Shown: piece by piece, positions 55,120-64,000 of the stretch
Numbering within the stretch: the stretch's first letter is position 1
Layout: each line of letters begins with the position of its first letter
Assembly: GCF_025905425.1 (NCBI RefSeq)
Contig: NZ_CP109603.1
Span: 3,074,001-3,138,000 of the forward strand
Length of the DNA: 64,000 bases
Direction: 5' to 3'
DNA from: Pseudomonas putida
Lineage (GTDB): Bacteria; Pseudomonadota; Gammaproteobacteria; Pseudomonadales; Pseudomonadaceae
The notes under the pieces: generated by a model
Seen by the model: only the letters and a program-made list of their open reading frames with translations
The model's database searches: none
What the model was told of the DNA's origin: nothing
Program-made: the position numbers and the translations under genes

Positions 55120-55941
55120 TCAGGCCTTGATCGCCTGCAAGGTGTAGCTCAGGGGCAGGCGTGACGGCTGATGGCGCAAGCGCCATTCGCCATCGGCGCC
55201 CAAGTCCATCTGCCCCGGCAGCGCCTCCCAGGGCAGGCTCTGGTGCTCGACCAGGCCTGTCAACTGCAGCCCGTGCGCCAGCAAGGCACTGATCACCTCG
55301 CCCAGGCCGTGGTTCCACTCGTGGGTTTCGGTGTGGACGAGGCGCTGATCGGTTTCAACGTACGTCTGGTCGTTGTGCCAGACCGTCGGGGCTTCGTGCT
55401 CGAAGTACGGGTATTCGATCTGCAAACAGTCCTGGTGGTCTTCGTTGACGGCCATCAGCATCGGGTGGCCATCACGCAGGAACAACCGCCCACCCGGCTT
55501 GAGCAAGGCTGCCACCGTGCGCGCCCAAGGTTCGATGCGGGGCAGCCAGCACAGTGCGCCGATGCCGGTGTAGACCAGGTCGAAGGTACCTGCCGGTAGC
55601 ACTTGATCGGCCGCGTAGACATCCGCCTCCACATACTCGATAGGCACCGCGCAGCGCTCGGCCAGCGCCCGCGCCTCGGCCAGCGAAGCCGCGGAATAAT
55701 CCAGGCCGCAAACCTTCGCACCAAGGCGTGCGAGCGAGAGGGTGTCGGTACCGATGTGGCACTGCAGGTGAACGGCGTTGAGCCCGTTGATATCACCCAG
55801 CAGCGGCAGGTCGAAGCGAACGGTTTCGGAAAGGTGCGTCGGGCGCTCGACCAGCAGCTCGACCTCATAGTCTTGCGAGGCGGCATGCAAGGGCGCGCGT
55901 TCGTCCCAACTGGTGCGGTTGAGTTGCAGTGATCGGTCCAT
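55120..55941 (-). CDS. Class I SAM-dependent methyltransferase
   Basis: 273 aa. AdoMet-binding motif I as VHLQCHIGTDTLSLARLGAK, motif II CGLDYSAASLAEARA, then FDLVYTGIGALCWL. Cytoplasmic. Abuts the SDR gene tail to tail with no gap. The target molecule is unknown. Confidence 0.88.
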   Translation of the reverse strand: MDRSLQLNRTSWDERAPLHAASQDYEVELLVERPTHLSETVRFDLPLLGDINGLNAVHLQCHIGTDTLSLARLGAKVCGLDYSAASLAEARALAERCAVPIEYVEADVYAADQVLPAGTFDLVYTGIGALCWLPRIEPWARTVAALLKPGGRLFLRDGHPMLMAVNEDHQDCLQIEYPYFEHEAPTVWHNDQTYVETDQRLVHTETHEWNHGLGEVISALLAHGLQLTGLVEHQSLPWEALPGQMDLGADGEWRLRHQPSRLPLSYTLQAIKA

Positions 55942-55974
55942 GGCTAAAAATGTCCTTTTACGTGTACTGGTTTA

Positions 55975-56325
55975 CTACAGGCAAGTTGCCGCAGCTGCAC
56001 GTCGCTGCAGTGCCACGCCGTCATTTTTTTGCGCGTAATAGTCGACCCGCGCCCCGCCCGCCTGCGGATACACATCCACGAACGCCTCGGCATCGCGGGT
56101 ATACACAGTCAAACCACCCTGTTTGCGCGGCTCCAGGTAGCCACTGGCATCGTCCCCGAACACCGCCTCTTCCTGCCAGCTGAACTGGATGCACTGGGCG
56201 ACCAGCTCTGGCGCTTTGTGCGAGTCGAGCTGCGCGGTCGGCTTGCCGCCGCGTGCCGTCTCCATGGTCGCTGAAGCACAACCGGCCAGCACCAGCGCCA
56301 CAGCTATCGGCAGAATCGCACGCAT
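55975..56325 (-). CDS. Hypothetical lipoprotein
   Basis: 116 aa. MRAILPIAVALVLAGC with lipobox LAGC (Cys16). Mature part includes Cys in VAQCIQFSW and AAATCL, and a beta-rich middle (GGLTVYTRDAEAFVDVYPQA). ATG 56325 begins the signal peptide. Lies between the methyltransferase and a diguanylate cyclase gene. Function unknown. Confidence 0.7.
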   Translation of the reverse strand: MRAILPIAVALVLAGCASATMETARGGKPTAQLDSHKAPELVAQCIQFSWQEEAVFGDDASGYLEPRKQGGLTVYTRDAEAFVDVYPQAGGARVDYYAQKNDGVALQRRAAAATCL

Positions 56326-56395
56326 GTTCCATCCTCGGGGTAAAAAAGAATGCGACTCTAGCACTGGCGGGCATTGCGCGTGAATGGCCGTGTGG

Positions 56396-57556
56396 TCAAC
56401 CCACTTCGCCCAGCGCCGCCATGTGCACGGTGTTGCGCCCGGCGGCCTTGGCCTGGTACAGCGCCGCATCGGCCTGGGCAAGCAGGCTGGCGGTGCTGTC
56501 CTTGGCCCCGGGCACCCCACACCACAACCCGACACTGAAACGCAGCTCGATTTCATCGCCGGCGAAGCGTGCCGGGCTGCGGGCGATGGCCTCACGCAGG
56601 CCCTGCAGGGCTGCCATCGCGCCAACGTGGTCGGTGCCGGGCAAGAGCAGCAGAAACTCCTCGCCGCCATAACGACCGAGGCTGTCCCCCTGGCGCAAGC
56701 GTTGCTGCAACTGGCGCACGCAGTGGCACAGCACCTCGTCACCGGCCAAGTGCCCGTAGAGGTCGTTGATGCGTTTGAAGTGATCGATGTCGATCATGGC
56801 CACGGCCAAGCTGCTCTGCGTGCCCCGTGCGCGGTCAAGCTCCAGGGCGAAGCGTTCGAGGATCGCCCGACGGTTGAAAGTGCCGGTCAGTACATCGCGC
56901 AGGGCCAGGTGCTGCAGACGTGATTCGCTGCGTTCCTTGGCCATCAGCACCAACCCGATCGAATACATCATCACCGTGACCGTGCCGATCGCCACAGAGA
57001 TGCTCTGCTTGAGGTTGCTGGTGTCGTAGCGCATTTCCACAGCCGTGCCATTGGCCACTGCCACGGCGCGCATGCCCAGCCCGACCAAGCTGATCAGCGC
57101 ACCGATCTGCAGCAACAGGTGCGCCCTGCCCGGCCGCTCGACGTAACGCCGCGCCCAATAGAGGATCATCGAACACTGCAGCATCAGTACCAGTGTCGCC
57201 AGCAGCATGCGGGGTTCAAGGGTATCGAGCAGCAGCATCAACCCCACCAGCATGAAAGCCGGAATGATGAAGATCAGCCGCCACGGGATCACTTGCTCTC
57301 GCACCCTGAACAGGCTGGCCGAATAGAACGCCAGGGCCAGTGACAACAGACTGTTGCCCAGCCCATAGCTGAGCCACAACGGGGCCTGGGCATAGAGTGT
57401 GTAGCACACATAGGCCAGGGCATGTACCAACAGCCCGCAACCGGTCAGCAGCAGGTTGTCGCGGCGGTTGCTGCGGCCGACCAGCAACAGGCAGAAGGCC
57501 AGAATGGTTGCCACCAGGGCAACCGCGGCGAACAACGTGGGGGTGTGGGCGATCAT
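56396..57556 (-). CDS. Membrane diguanylate cyclase (with RxxD I-site)
   Basis: 386 aa. About six to seven transmembrane segments over residues 1-200 (7TM-type sensor), a linker helix, and a GGDEF domain: DIDHFKRINDLYGHLAGDEV and active site GRYGGEEFLLLLPG (GGEEF variant). RQGD lies five residues before GGEEF, the product-inhibition I-site. Makes c-di-GMP from two GTP and should be feedback-inhibited. Confidence 0.92.
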   Translation of the reverse strand: MIAHTPTLFAAVALVATILAFCLLLVGRSNRRDNLLLTGCGLLVHALAYVCYTLYAQAPLWLSYGLGNSLLSLALAFYSASLFRVREQVIPWRLIFIIPAFMLVGLMLLLDTLEPRMLLATLVLMLQCSMILYWARRYVERPGRAHLLLQIGALISLVGLGMRAVAVANGTAVEMRYDTSNLKQSISVAIGTVTVMMYSIGLVLMAKERSESRLQHLALRDVLTGTFNRRAILERFALELDRARGTQSSLAVAMIDIDHFKRINDLYGHLAGDEVLCHCVRQLQQRLRQGDSLGRYGGEEFLLLLPGTDHVGAMAALQGLREAIARSPARFAGDEIELRFSVGLWCGVPGAKDSTASLLAQADAALYQAKAAGRNTVHMAALGEVG

Positions 57557-57780
57557 CGTGATTCACCGTGTGGCAGTTTGCCGTCTTGGCTGCGGCTTAC
57601 TGTGAAGTTTAGGTGCCAGCCACCGGCTCGGCCATGACCGAGCGAGACAGAACAGCAGCCGGCAGGCACGCCGCTTATCGCGAGCATGACAAATTTTTGC
57701 CTGCCAAGGAAACCAAATGGATCGATCCCAGTCTCAGAAAGTGTCCCGTAAACCTTTGCGGATCAAGGACCTATATCGTG

Positions 57781-57969
57781 ATGACCCGCCTTGCAAGCTT
57801 TTCGTTGATTGCCGCCATCCTGCTGACCGCTGGCTGCCACAGCCATCGCTATCATGACGACGACGATGGCTGGCGTGATCGCGACCGTGGCCACCGCCAC
57901 CACCATCGGCATGACCGCGACGATGACGATGACAACCGTCAATACCGCGGTGACCGTTACTACCGCTGA
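57781..57969 (+). CDS. His/Asp-rich small lipoprotein
   Basis: 62 aa. MTRLASFSLIAAILLTAGC with lipobox TAGC (Cys19), then an extremely Asp-, His- and Arg-rich tail (HRYHDDDDGWRDRDRGHRHH and on). Such tails could bind divalent metals. Seventy-four bases later comes a glycine-zipper protein; both are exported. Low-complexity, so function is open. Confidence 0.65.
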   Translation: MTRLASFSLIAAILLTAGCHSHRYHDDDDGWRDRDRGHRHHHRHDRDDDDDNRQYRGDRYYR

Positions 57970-58043
57970 AGCGTCTTTGCAACCCTGACCCGCCGCCCGC
58001 TGCGCGGCACCTTAACCTGATGATTCCTTTTGAGGTTCGTACC

Positions 58044-58430
58044 ATGCGTCTGACTCTGCCTTCCCTTGCTCTCGGCCTGCTGCTGTGCCAGGGCGCTTTC
58101 GCCGGTGACGGTACCGCCGCCATTGGCGGTGGCCTGGGTGGTGTTCTGGGTAACGTTGTCGGTCAACAGATCGGCGGCAGCACCGGCGCTGCCATCGGTG
58201 CTGGCGTTGGCGGCGCTGCGGGCAGTGCGGTCGGCGCACGCAAGGGCAACCGCACCGAAGCCGCCATCGGCGGTGGCCTGGGTTCAGCTGGCGGTTCGCT
58301 GCTGGGCGGCAAGGTCGGCGGCTCTGCCGGTTCGACCATCGGTGCTGGCCTGGGCGGCGCGGCCGGTGGTGCCATCGGCAACCACATGGGCGACAACAAC
58401 GGCAAGAAACACCGCCGTCACCGTCACTGA
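58044..58430 (+). CDS. Exported glycine-zipper protein
   Basis: 128 aa. Signal peptide MRLTLPSLALGLLLCQGAFA then repeated GxxxG segments (GGGLGGVLGNVVGQQIGG, AIGAGVGGAAGSAVG, GSTIGAGLGGAAGGAIG), ending in a basic NGKKHRRHRH tail. Glycine zippers form tightly packed membrane-associated helices. ATG 58044 fits the signal peptide; an upstream in-frame ATG does not. Confidence 0.8.
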   Translation: MRLTLPSLALGLLLCQGAFAGDGTAAIGGGLGGVLGNVVGQQIGGSTGAAIGAGVGGAAGSAVGARKGNRTEAAIGGGLGSAGGSLLGGKVGGSAGSTIGAGLGGAAGGAIGNHMGDNNGKKHRRHRH

Positions 58431-58568
58431 TCCAGGTGACCGAGGGGCTGCTCTGCAGCCCCTTTTGCTTCTGAAACCCTGCAACACGTCAACACACCCT
58501 TCACCCCAAGCTGGCACACTGGCTGCTAATGTCTACCGTGCCCCTGTGTGAAGGAACACCCCCTCCCC

Positions 58569-60398
58569 ATGAACCAAGAGCTGCTCTGGGTCCTCGGCCT
58601 GCTGGCCATCGTCGTCGTCCTGTTCATCATCAACCGCCCGCGCATGGACGTGGTCGCCCTCATGGTGATTCTCGCCCTGCCGTTGTCGGGCATCCTTACC
58701 GTGGAGCAGGCCCTGGCTGGCTTCAGCGACCCCAACGTGGTACTGATCGCAGCCCTGTTCGTGATCGGCGAAGGCCTGGTGCGCACCGGCATCGCCTACC
58801 GCATTGGCGAGTGGATGAGCGAGCGGGCAGGCAACAGTGAAGCGCGCCTGCTGGTACTGCTGATGGTGTCGGTCGCAGGCCTGGGTTCGGTCATGAGCTC
58901 GACCGGGGTGGTGGCGATCTTCATTCCGGTGGTACTGAGCATCGCCGCGCGCCTCAAGCTGTCGCCCAGCCGCCTGATGATGCCCCTGAGCTTCGCCGGC
59001 TTGATCAGCGGCATGCTCAGCCTGGTGGCCACACCCCCCAACGTGGTGGTGCACAGTGAACTGGTACGCCATGGCGAACAGGGTTTCAACTTCTTCAGCT
59101 TTACCCCCTTCGGCCTGGTGGTGCTGGTGCTGGGCATCGGCTACATGCTGCTCACCCGCCACTGGCTCAACGGCGAAGTGCGCAAGGACGGCCGTGTGGA
59201 AACCCGTCGTACGCTGCTCGACCTGGTGCTGGACTACAAGCTCAATGGCCGCGAGCGGCGCCTGCGCATCCGCCCCCACTCGCCGCTGATCGGTCACACC
59301 CTGGGCGAGCTGGAGCTGCGCACCCGGCATGGTGCCAACGTGATCGGCATCGAACGCCAGCACAAGTTCACCACGCGGGTAATCGCGGCCGACTCCAACA
59401 CGGTGCTGCACCAAGGTGACGTGCTGCTGCTCGACCTGTTCGCCAACCGCGACGACCTGCGCAGCCTGTGCCAGACCATGCAGCTGGAACCCCTGCACTT
59501 CAAGGCGGCCTACTTCATCGATCAGTCCCAGGAACTGGGCATGGCCGAAGTGTCACTGCCCCCCGGCTCACAGCTGATCGGCAAGAGCATCCTCGAACTG
59601 GCGTTTCGTAGCCGCTTCGACCTCAACGTGGTCGGTTTGCGCCGTGAACAGGCGGCCATCGAGGAACAACTGGTGGAAGAAAAACTGCGCCTGGGCGATA
59701 CCTTGCTGGTGGTAGGCCCCTGGAAAGCCGTGCGGCAACTGCAAAGCAAACCCCACGACTTTCTGGTGTTGAGCCTGCCCGCCGAGATCGATCAGGTGGC
59801 CCCGGCCCGCAGACGAGCGCCGCAAGCGTTGCTAAGCCTGGCGGTGATGGTCGGGCTGATGGTCAGCGGCGCGGTGCCCAATGTCATCGCTGCATTGATC
59901 GGCTGCCTGCTGATGGGCGCGGGCCGCTGCATCGACATGAACAGCGCCTACCGGGCAATCCATTGGCAAAGCCTGGTGCTGATCGTCGGCATGCTGCCCT
60001 TCGCCCAGGCCCTGCAGAAAACAGGCGGTATCGACTTGGCGGTGACCGGGCTGGTCAGTGTGCTCGGCGGTGCCGGGCCGAGTGCCATTCTTGCCTGCCT
60101 GTTCGCCGTGACCGCAGTGATCGGCCTGTTCATCTCCAACACCGCCACCGCAGTGCTGATGGCGCCGGTGGCAATCAGCACTGCCACGCAACTGGGCATG
60201 TCGCCCTACCCCTTTGCCATGACCGTGGCACTCGCCGCATCGGCCGCGTTCATGACGCCGGTCTCGTCACCGGTCAACACGCTGGTGCTGGGCCCTGGGC
60301 AATACCGGTTCGGTGATTTCGTCAAAGTCGGCGTGCCATTCACCTTGTTGGTGATGCTGGTGACCGTGCTGATGGTCCCGTGGTTCTTTGGATTGTAG
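58569..60398 (+). CDS. SLC13-type permease with two RCK_C domains
   Basis: 609 aa. Transmembrane block 1 ([51 protein letters not shown]), then two cytoplasmic TrkA-C/RCK_C domains (about residues 215-390), then block 2 with [15 protein letters not shown] and [19 protein letters not shown]. Resembles DASS/CitMHS transporters such as YfbS that carry anions with cations. ATG 58569 chosen for family match. Substrate unknown. Confidence 0.9.
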   Translation: MNQELLWVLGLLAIVVVLFIINRPRMDVVALMVILALPLSGILTVEQALAGFSDPNVVLIAALFVIGEGLVRTGIAYRIGEWMSERAGNSEARLLVLLMVSVAGLGSVMSSTGVVAIFIPVVLSIAARLKLSPSRLMMPLSFAGLISGMLSLVATPPNVVVHSELVRHGEQGFNFFSFTPFGLVVLVLGIGYMLLTRHWLNGEVRKDGRVETRRTLLDLVLDYKLNGRERRLRIRPHSPLIGHTLGELELRTRHGANVIGIERQHKFTTRVIAADSNTVLHQGDVLLLDLFANRDDLRSLCQTMQLEPLHFKAAYFIDQSQELGMAEVSLPPGSQLIGKSILELAFRSRFDLNVVGLRREQAAIEEQLVEEKLRLGDTLLVVGPWKAVRQLQSKPHDFLVLSLPAEIDQVAPARRRAPQALLSLAVMVGLMVSGAVPNVIAALIGCLLMGAGRCIDMNSAYRAIHWQSLVLIVGMLPFAQALQKTGGIDLAVTGLVSVLGGAGPSAILACLFAVTAVIGLFISNTATAVLMAPVAISTATQLGMSPYPFAMTVALAASAAFMTPVSSPVNTLVLGPGQYRFGDFVKVGVPFTLLVMLVTVLMVPWFFGL

Positions 60399-60551
60399 AG
60401 AAATCGACAGGGGATGCAGGCAATTTGGCATTATCCTGCAGGATCGCGGCAGATTGACATCAAGTACCCTGTCGAAACACACTGATACGTAATTGCCCCA
60501 GGTGCTTTAAGCCGTTGTCCTGGATTTCGTTTCCGCTTGCCGGTCGAGTTC

Positions 60552-61961
60552 ATGGTTTTTCCAGCCCAATCGCGCTTGTTGCCCTACCTCGCTCTGCTTT
60601 GCCTGACTTTTGCCCTGACCCTCGGTGGCATCCTGGCACGTCCGATCGAGTCCCTGTCGCTGTTCTGGCCAGTCAACGCGGCCTTGGTCGGCGTGCTGTT
60701 GCGCTACCCCCGCCAGGCCAATGCCCTCGGCTTTACCCTGGTCTGGCTGGCCATGGTGGCGGCCGACCTGCTGTGTGGCAGCGACTGGAAGCCGGCCCTT
60801 TGGTTCAACCTGTGCAACCTGGGCATGGTGTTCACTGTCTGGCAGTTGCTGTCGCGGGTGCCGCGCCTGCACCGACGCATGCGCAGCCCGCATGGCGTAC
60901 TCAGTGTGTTTGGCGCTTGCGCCGCCGGCGCGATGGTCGCGGCGAGCCTGGCGTCGATCATGGCCGCCCCGTGGTTCGAGCAATCGCTGCAGGCCACCTG
61001 GCTGGCCTGGTTCAGTGAGCAGTTCTCAACCAGCGTACTGGTGCTGCCAGTGCTGCTGACGGCGCCCTCGGCGCGGGCACTGCTGCGCGGTGGCGCCCAG
61101 GCGGTGCGTTTGCCGCCCTTGCTGGTACTGCTTGCCTCGCTGGCCTTCAGCATCGCGTTTGGGGGGCCAGGCGCCATTGCCTTCCCGATTGCCGCCCTGC
61201 TGTGGTGTGCCTGGACCTACCCGCCGTTTCTGGTTTCGCTGCTGACGTTGACGGCCGGCAGCACGCTGATTGTCGCGGTCGCGCAAAACCTCATGCACTT
61301 CAGCGTGCCGCAAAGCGAACCGGGAGTCACCACACTGATGTCGGCCCGCCTGGGCATCGCCATGCTGGTGCTCGGGCCGCTGGTGGTGGCGTGTGTCAGC
61401 CAGGCCAACCGCAGCCTGATGGCGCGTCTGGCGCATCAGGCCACCATCGATCACCTGACCGGTGTGCTGACCCGCAGCGCATTCACCCGCCGTGCCAACG
61501 CGCTGCTCGACAGCCGCCAGCAACATGGCCAGGCGCTACCGCTGACCTTGATGATGCTGGATATCGATCATTTCAAAGCGATCAACGATGTGCACGGCCA
61601 CGCGGTCGGCGACAAAGTCCTGCGCCAGTTCGCCCGCACCCTGCAGGACCAGTTGCACGAAGGCCAACTGTTCGCACGCATGGGGGGCGAGGAGTTCGTC
61701 GTGGTCCTGCCTGGCCTTGCGCCGGAGCGGGCCAAATTCACCGCCGAACGCCTGCGCCGAGCGGTGCAGGACCTGCACGTGGTGCAGGCCGACCATCGCC
61801 TGCAAATTACCGTGAGCATCGGCCTGGACGGTTGCGCCGCCGATACGCCGGCACCGAGCCTTGACGAGTTGCTGGCCCGCGCCGACCAGGCGCTGTACCG
61901 GGCCAAGGCCCATGGCCGCAACCGTGTCGAGCAGGCCGAAGCACAGCGCCAGGTGGTCTGA
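60552..61961 (+). CDS. MASE1-like membrane diguanylate cyclase (no I-site)
   Basis: 469 aa. Residues 1-290 are eight or so hydrophobic segments with the MASE1 pattern ESLSLFWPVNAALVGVLLRY; then a GGDEF domain (MMLDIDHFKAINDVHGHAVG; FARMGGEEFVVVLPGL). The position of the I-site RxxD reads HEGQ, so feedback inhibition is probably absent, unlike the cyclase at 56396. ATG 60552 is preferred over an in-frame TTG at 60537. Confidence 0.92.
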   Translation: MVFPAQSRLLPYLALLCLTFALTLGGILARPIESLSLFWPVNAALVGVLLRYPRQANALGFTLVWLAMVAADLLCGSDWKPALWFNLCNLGMVFTVWQLLSRVPRLHRRMRSPHGVLSVFGACAAGAMVAASLASIMAAPWFEQSLQATWLAWFSEQFSTSVLVLPVLLTAPSARALLRGGAQAVRLPPLLVLLASLAFSIAFGGPGAIAFPIAALLWCAWTYPPFLVSLLTLTAGSTLIVAVAQNLMHFSVPQSEPGVTTLMSARLGIAMLVLGPLVVACVSQANRSLMARLAHQATIDHLTGVLTRSAFTRRANALLDSRQQHGQALPLTLMMLDIDHFKAINDVHGHAVGDKVLRQFARTLQDQLHEGQLFARMGGEEFVVVLPGLAPERAKFTAERLRRAVQDLHVVQADHRLQITVSIGLDGCAADTPAPSLDELLARADQALYRAKAHGRNRVEQAEAQRQVV

Positions 61962-61962
61962 T

Positions 61963-62724
61963 TCAGCCGGCCAGCAAGTCCCAGGACAACTTGGCAATCA
62001 GTACGCACAGCAGGATCAAGAACAGCCCACGCACGAAACCTGCCCCCTTGCGCACCGCCAGCCAGGTACCCGTCAGTGCACCGAGGATGTTGCAGGCCGC
62101 CATCGGCAAGGCGATGGCGTACAGCACATTGCCCGACGGCACGAAGAACACCAGCGCCGCCAGGTTGGTCGCGATGTTCACCACCTTGGCCGAAGCCGAG
62201 GCATGCAGGAAGTCCAGGGCGAAAAAGCGAATGAACAGGAAGATCAGGAAGCTGCCGGTACCCGGCCCGAACAAGCCATCGTAAAAGCCGATCGCCCCGC
62301 CGATCAGTACCGCCAGGCACTGCTCTTTACGGCCGATCCGGGTGGGTTTGTGCAGCGTGCCGAAATCCTTCTTGCAGAATGTGTAGATCGCCATCAGTAC
62401 GATCATCACCAGCACGGCCGGGCGCATCACACTGGGCGGCACCAGCGATACCGTGGCGGCGCCGGCAAACGACATGACGAAAGCACTGAGTGCTGCAGGC
62501 ACGATCAGCCCCCAGTCCAGCGTGACCTTGCGGATGAACGAGCGCGCCGCAAAGGCCGTACCGCATACCGAGGCCAGTTTGTTGGTACCGAGCAAGGCCG
62601 CCGGTTGCGCGGTGGGCAGCACGTTGAACAGCGCCGGGATCTGAATAAGCCCGCCACCGCCCACGGCAGCGTCGATCAATCCGGCGGCGAAAGCGAATAC
62701 AGAAAGTACGGCGATATCCATCAT
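61963..62724 (-). CDS. TSUP family sulfite/anion permease (TauE/SafE)
   Basis: 253 aa with about eight transmembrane segments. AAGLIDAAVGGGGLIQIPAL and GFYDGLFGPGTGSFLIFLFI are the two repeats of TauE/SafE (DUF81) proteins that export or import sulfite, sulfoacetate or similar anions. Convergent with the diguanylate cyclase and divergent from the LysR gene, which could regulate it. Confidence 0.9.
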   Translation of the reverse strand: MMDIAVLSVFAFAAGLIDAAVGGGGLIQIPALFNVLPTAQPAALLGTNKLASVCGTAFAARSFIRKVTLDWGLIVPAALSAFVMSFAGAATVSLVPPSVMRPAVLVMIVLMAIYTFCKKDFGTLHKPTRIGRKEQCLAVLIGGAIGFYDGLFGPGTGSFLIFLFIRFFALDFLHASASAKVVNIATNLAALVFFVPSGNVLYAIALPMAACNILGALTGTWLAVRKGAGFVRGLFLILLCVLIAKLSWDLLAG

Positions 62725-62822
62725 GACGCGGCTCCAGGCAGTGAGTCAGGCTGCAAGGCTAATCAAAGTGCCGCGCTTGTGTTGAAATGCCACATTGCGA
62801 AAACTGCAATGAGGGCCACGCA

Positions 62823-63728
62823 ATGGCATTGGACATGCTCAGGGAGATTCAGGCGTTCGTCAGTGTCGCGCACAAGCGCAGCTTCGTCGCCGCAGCACGC
62901 GCCCTGGGGCGCTCACCCAGCGCGGTGACACGCGCGATACAAACCCTGGAAGACAACGCAGGCAGCAAACTGCTCAACCGCAACGCCAATACCGTGACCT
63001 TGACCGAAGCCGGCGAGCGCTTCCTGCCCCATGCCGAACGCTTGCTGGATGTGCAACGTGATGCGGTCGATGAGTTGGCCGCGCTCAGCGGTAGCGCACA
63101 AGGCTGGATCCGTTTTGCAGTGCCGCAATTGCTCGGTGAGCATGTGCTGCCCCGGGTGCTCGCCGAGTTTTCCCAGCGCCATCCACAGGTGACCCTGGAC
63201 GTGCAGTACAGCGATGCCGCCCTGGACCCGCTGCTGGACAAGTTCGACTTCGTGGTGCGCGGGGCCTTTCCGCAATCCAGCGAACTGATTGGTTATCCGC
63301 TGTGGGGCTACCCACGCCATCTCTATGCAAGCCCAAGCTACGTAGCCGTGGCCGGCAACCCGCAACACCCGGAGGCGCTGCAGAACCACGCACTGATTGT
63401 GCATACCGCCCCACGCATTCTCAAAGCCTGGCACTTCTGCCGTGATGGCCAGATCACCAGCCTGCGCCCGACGCCACGGCTTCGCCTGGGCTCAGGCGAC
63501 GCGGTCTACCACAGCACGCTGGCCGGAGCCGGCATCGCCCGCCTCGCAGCCTGGGTAGGCGAAGCCCAGGTCAAGGCCGGGCGCCTGGTGCGGGTGTGCC
63601 CTCAATACCGCTTGACCTCCAGCACAGGCCAGGACCCACAAATGCACGCGCTGTACCCTGCTGGCGAGTTGCCCGCACGGGTGCGCGAGCTGTTGCAGGC
63701 CTTGCGCCGCGCCGGGCTGTCGGCCTGA
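62823..63728 (+). CDS. LysR family transcriptional regulator
   Basis: 301 aa. Winged helix LREIQAFVSVAHKRSFVAAA with RALGRSPSAVTRAIQTLED, then a substrate-binding domain (GWIRFAVPQLLGEHVLPRVL). Divergent from the TSUP permease; LysR regulators often control the adjacent divergent gene, so it is the likely target. ATG 62823 gives the family start. Confidence 0.92.
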   Translation: MALDMLREIQAFVSVAHKRSFVAAARALGRSPSAVTRAIQTLEDNAGSKLLNRNANTVTLTEAGERFLPHAERLLDVQRDAVDELAALSGSAQGWIRFAVPQLLGEHVLPRVLAEFSQRHPQVTLDVQYSDAALDPLLDKFDFVVRGAFPQSSELIGYPLWGYPRHLYASPSYVAVAGNPQHPEALQNHALIVHTAPRILKAWHFCRDGQITSLRPTPRLRLGSGDAVYHSTLAGAGIARLAAWVGEAQVKAGRLVRVCPQYRLTSSTGQDPQMHALYPAGELPARVRELLQALRRAGLSA

Positions 63729-63860
63729 CGCAAACGCTGCAAAAGGACTGTTCAAATTCTGCTCAATCTAACAGAGCCCGCTGCAGGCTTGGCTTACAGC
63801 ATTTTATCCACAGACCTACCCACGTTTTTTGTGGACAGATTTCCCAACGCAAAGAAAGAC

Positions 63861-64000
63861 TTATCGCACCTGCAGCAACGCAGTATTGGCCAGCTTGACC
63901 AATTCGATCCACTCAAGGGTGCTGATCACTCCCGACTGTTCCAGCGCACCGGCACTGCGTAGCGCCTCATCGTAACCCTCCTCATCGAGGGCACCTTGCG
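63861..64000 (-). CDS. C-terminal part of an unidentified protein (partial)
   Basis: Reading frame entering from the right edge: QGALDEEGYDEALRSAGALE and STLEWIELVKLANTALLQVR, ending at TAA 63863-63861. Mostly helical. Too little is present for a family. Confidence 0.55.
   Translation of the reverse strand, partial: QGALDEEGYDEALRSAGALEQSGVISTLEWIELVKLANTALLQVR

Overview
The window looks like chromosomal DNA of a fluorescent pseudomonad of the Pseudomonas putida group. The evidence is high GC, dense short-spaced genes, typical Pseudomonas proteins (NhaR, SstT, YceH, TsdBA, ModABC, RsmA/CsrA, FecIR-TonB receptor cassettes, SohB) and copies of the REP-type palindrome built on GTGGGAGCGGGCTTGCC. 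No species assignment is possible by reading alone.

Layout. 1-12 kb is housekeeping: partial TerC protein, NhaR, SstT, a peroxide/thiol block (AhpF, AhpC, glutathione reductase), GalU and UDP-glucose dehydrogenase, then a diheme cytochrome pair read as thiosulfate dehydrogenase TsdBA. 12-18.4 kb holds small proteins, a nitronate monooxygenase, the molybdate operon modABC behind a ModE-like palindrome, a bacterial topoisomerase IB and csrA. 18.4-21.4 kb is a three-gene minus-strand unit: PAS histidine kinase, double-domain KaiC-like ATPase and lone receiver. tRNA-Leu(TAA) follows. 23.1-27.2 kb is a FecI-FecR-TonB receptor cassette.

27.4-46.8 kb is an accessory region ending at tRNA-Cys(GCA). 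It has two tRNA-Cys-type attachment sequences (35.53 and 46.74 kb) and two decayed integrases: an N-terminal fragment with two stops at 35.3 kb and a copy with two frameshifts at 45.6-46.6 kb. It also has a truncated lysozyme, an intact GH24 endolysin, a frameshifted phage-type protein gene, an IS3-type end, a small REP-containing insertion with inverted-repeat ends inside a phage gene, and three acyltransferase-3/SGNH genes, two of them close paralogues of the same length. A second FecI-FecR-TonB receptor cassette (37.3-41.3 kb) lies between the two phage-like parts. I read it as a hotspot of layered prophage remnants whose best preserved cargo is surface-glycan acylation.

46.9-64 kb returns to core-like genes: SohB; an XRE-cupin regulator with an amino-acid permease and a DadA-like oxidase, sharing three copies of a 16-bp palindrome (TTTGCGT-NN-ACGCAAA type); a histidine phosphatase/SCP2/aminoglycoside-phosphotransferase-like/SDR run; a methyltransferase; two diguanylate cyclases (one with, one without an RxxD inhibitory site); an SLC13/RCK transporter; a TSUP permease; and a LysR regulator. 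The right edge cuts a minus-strand gene.
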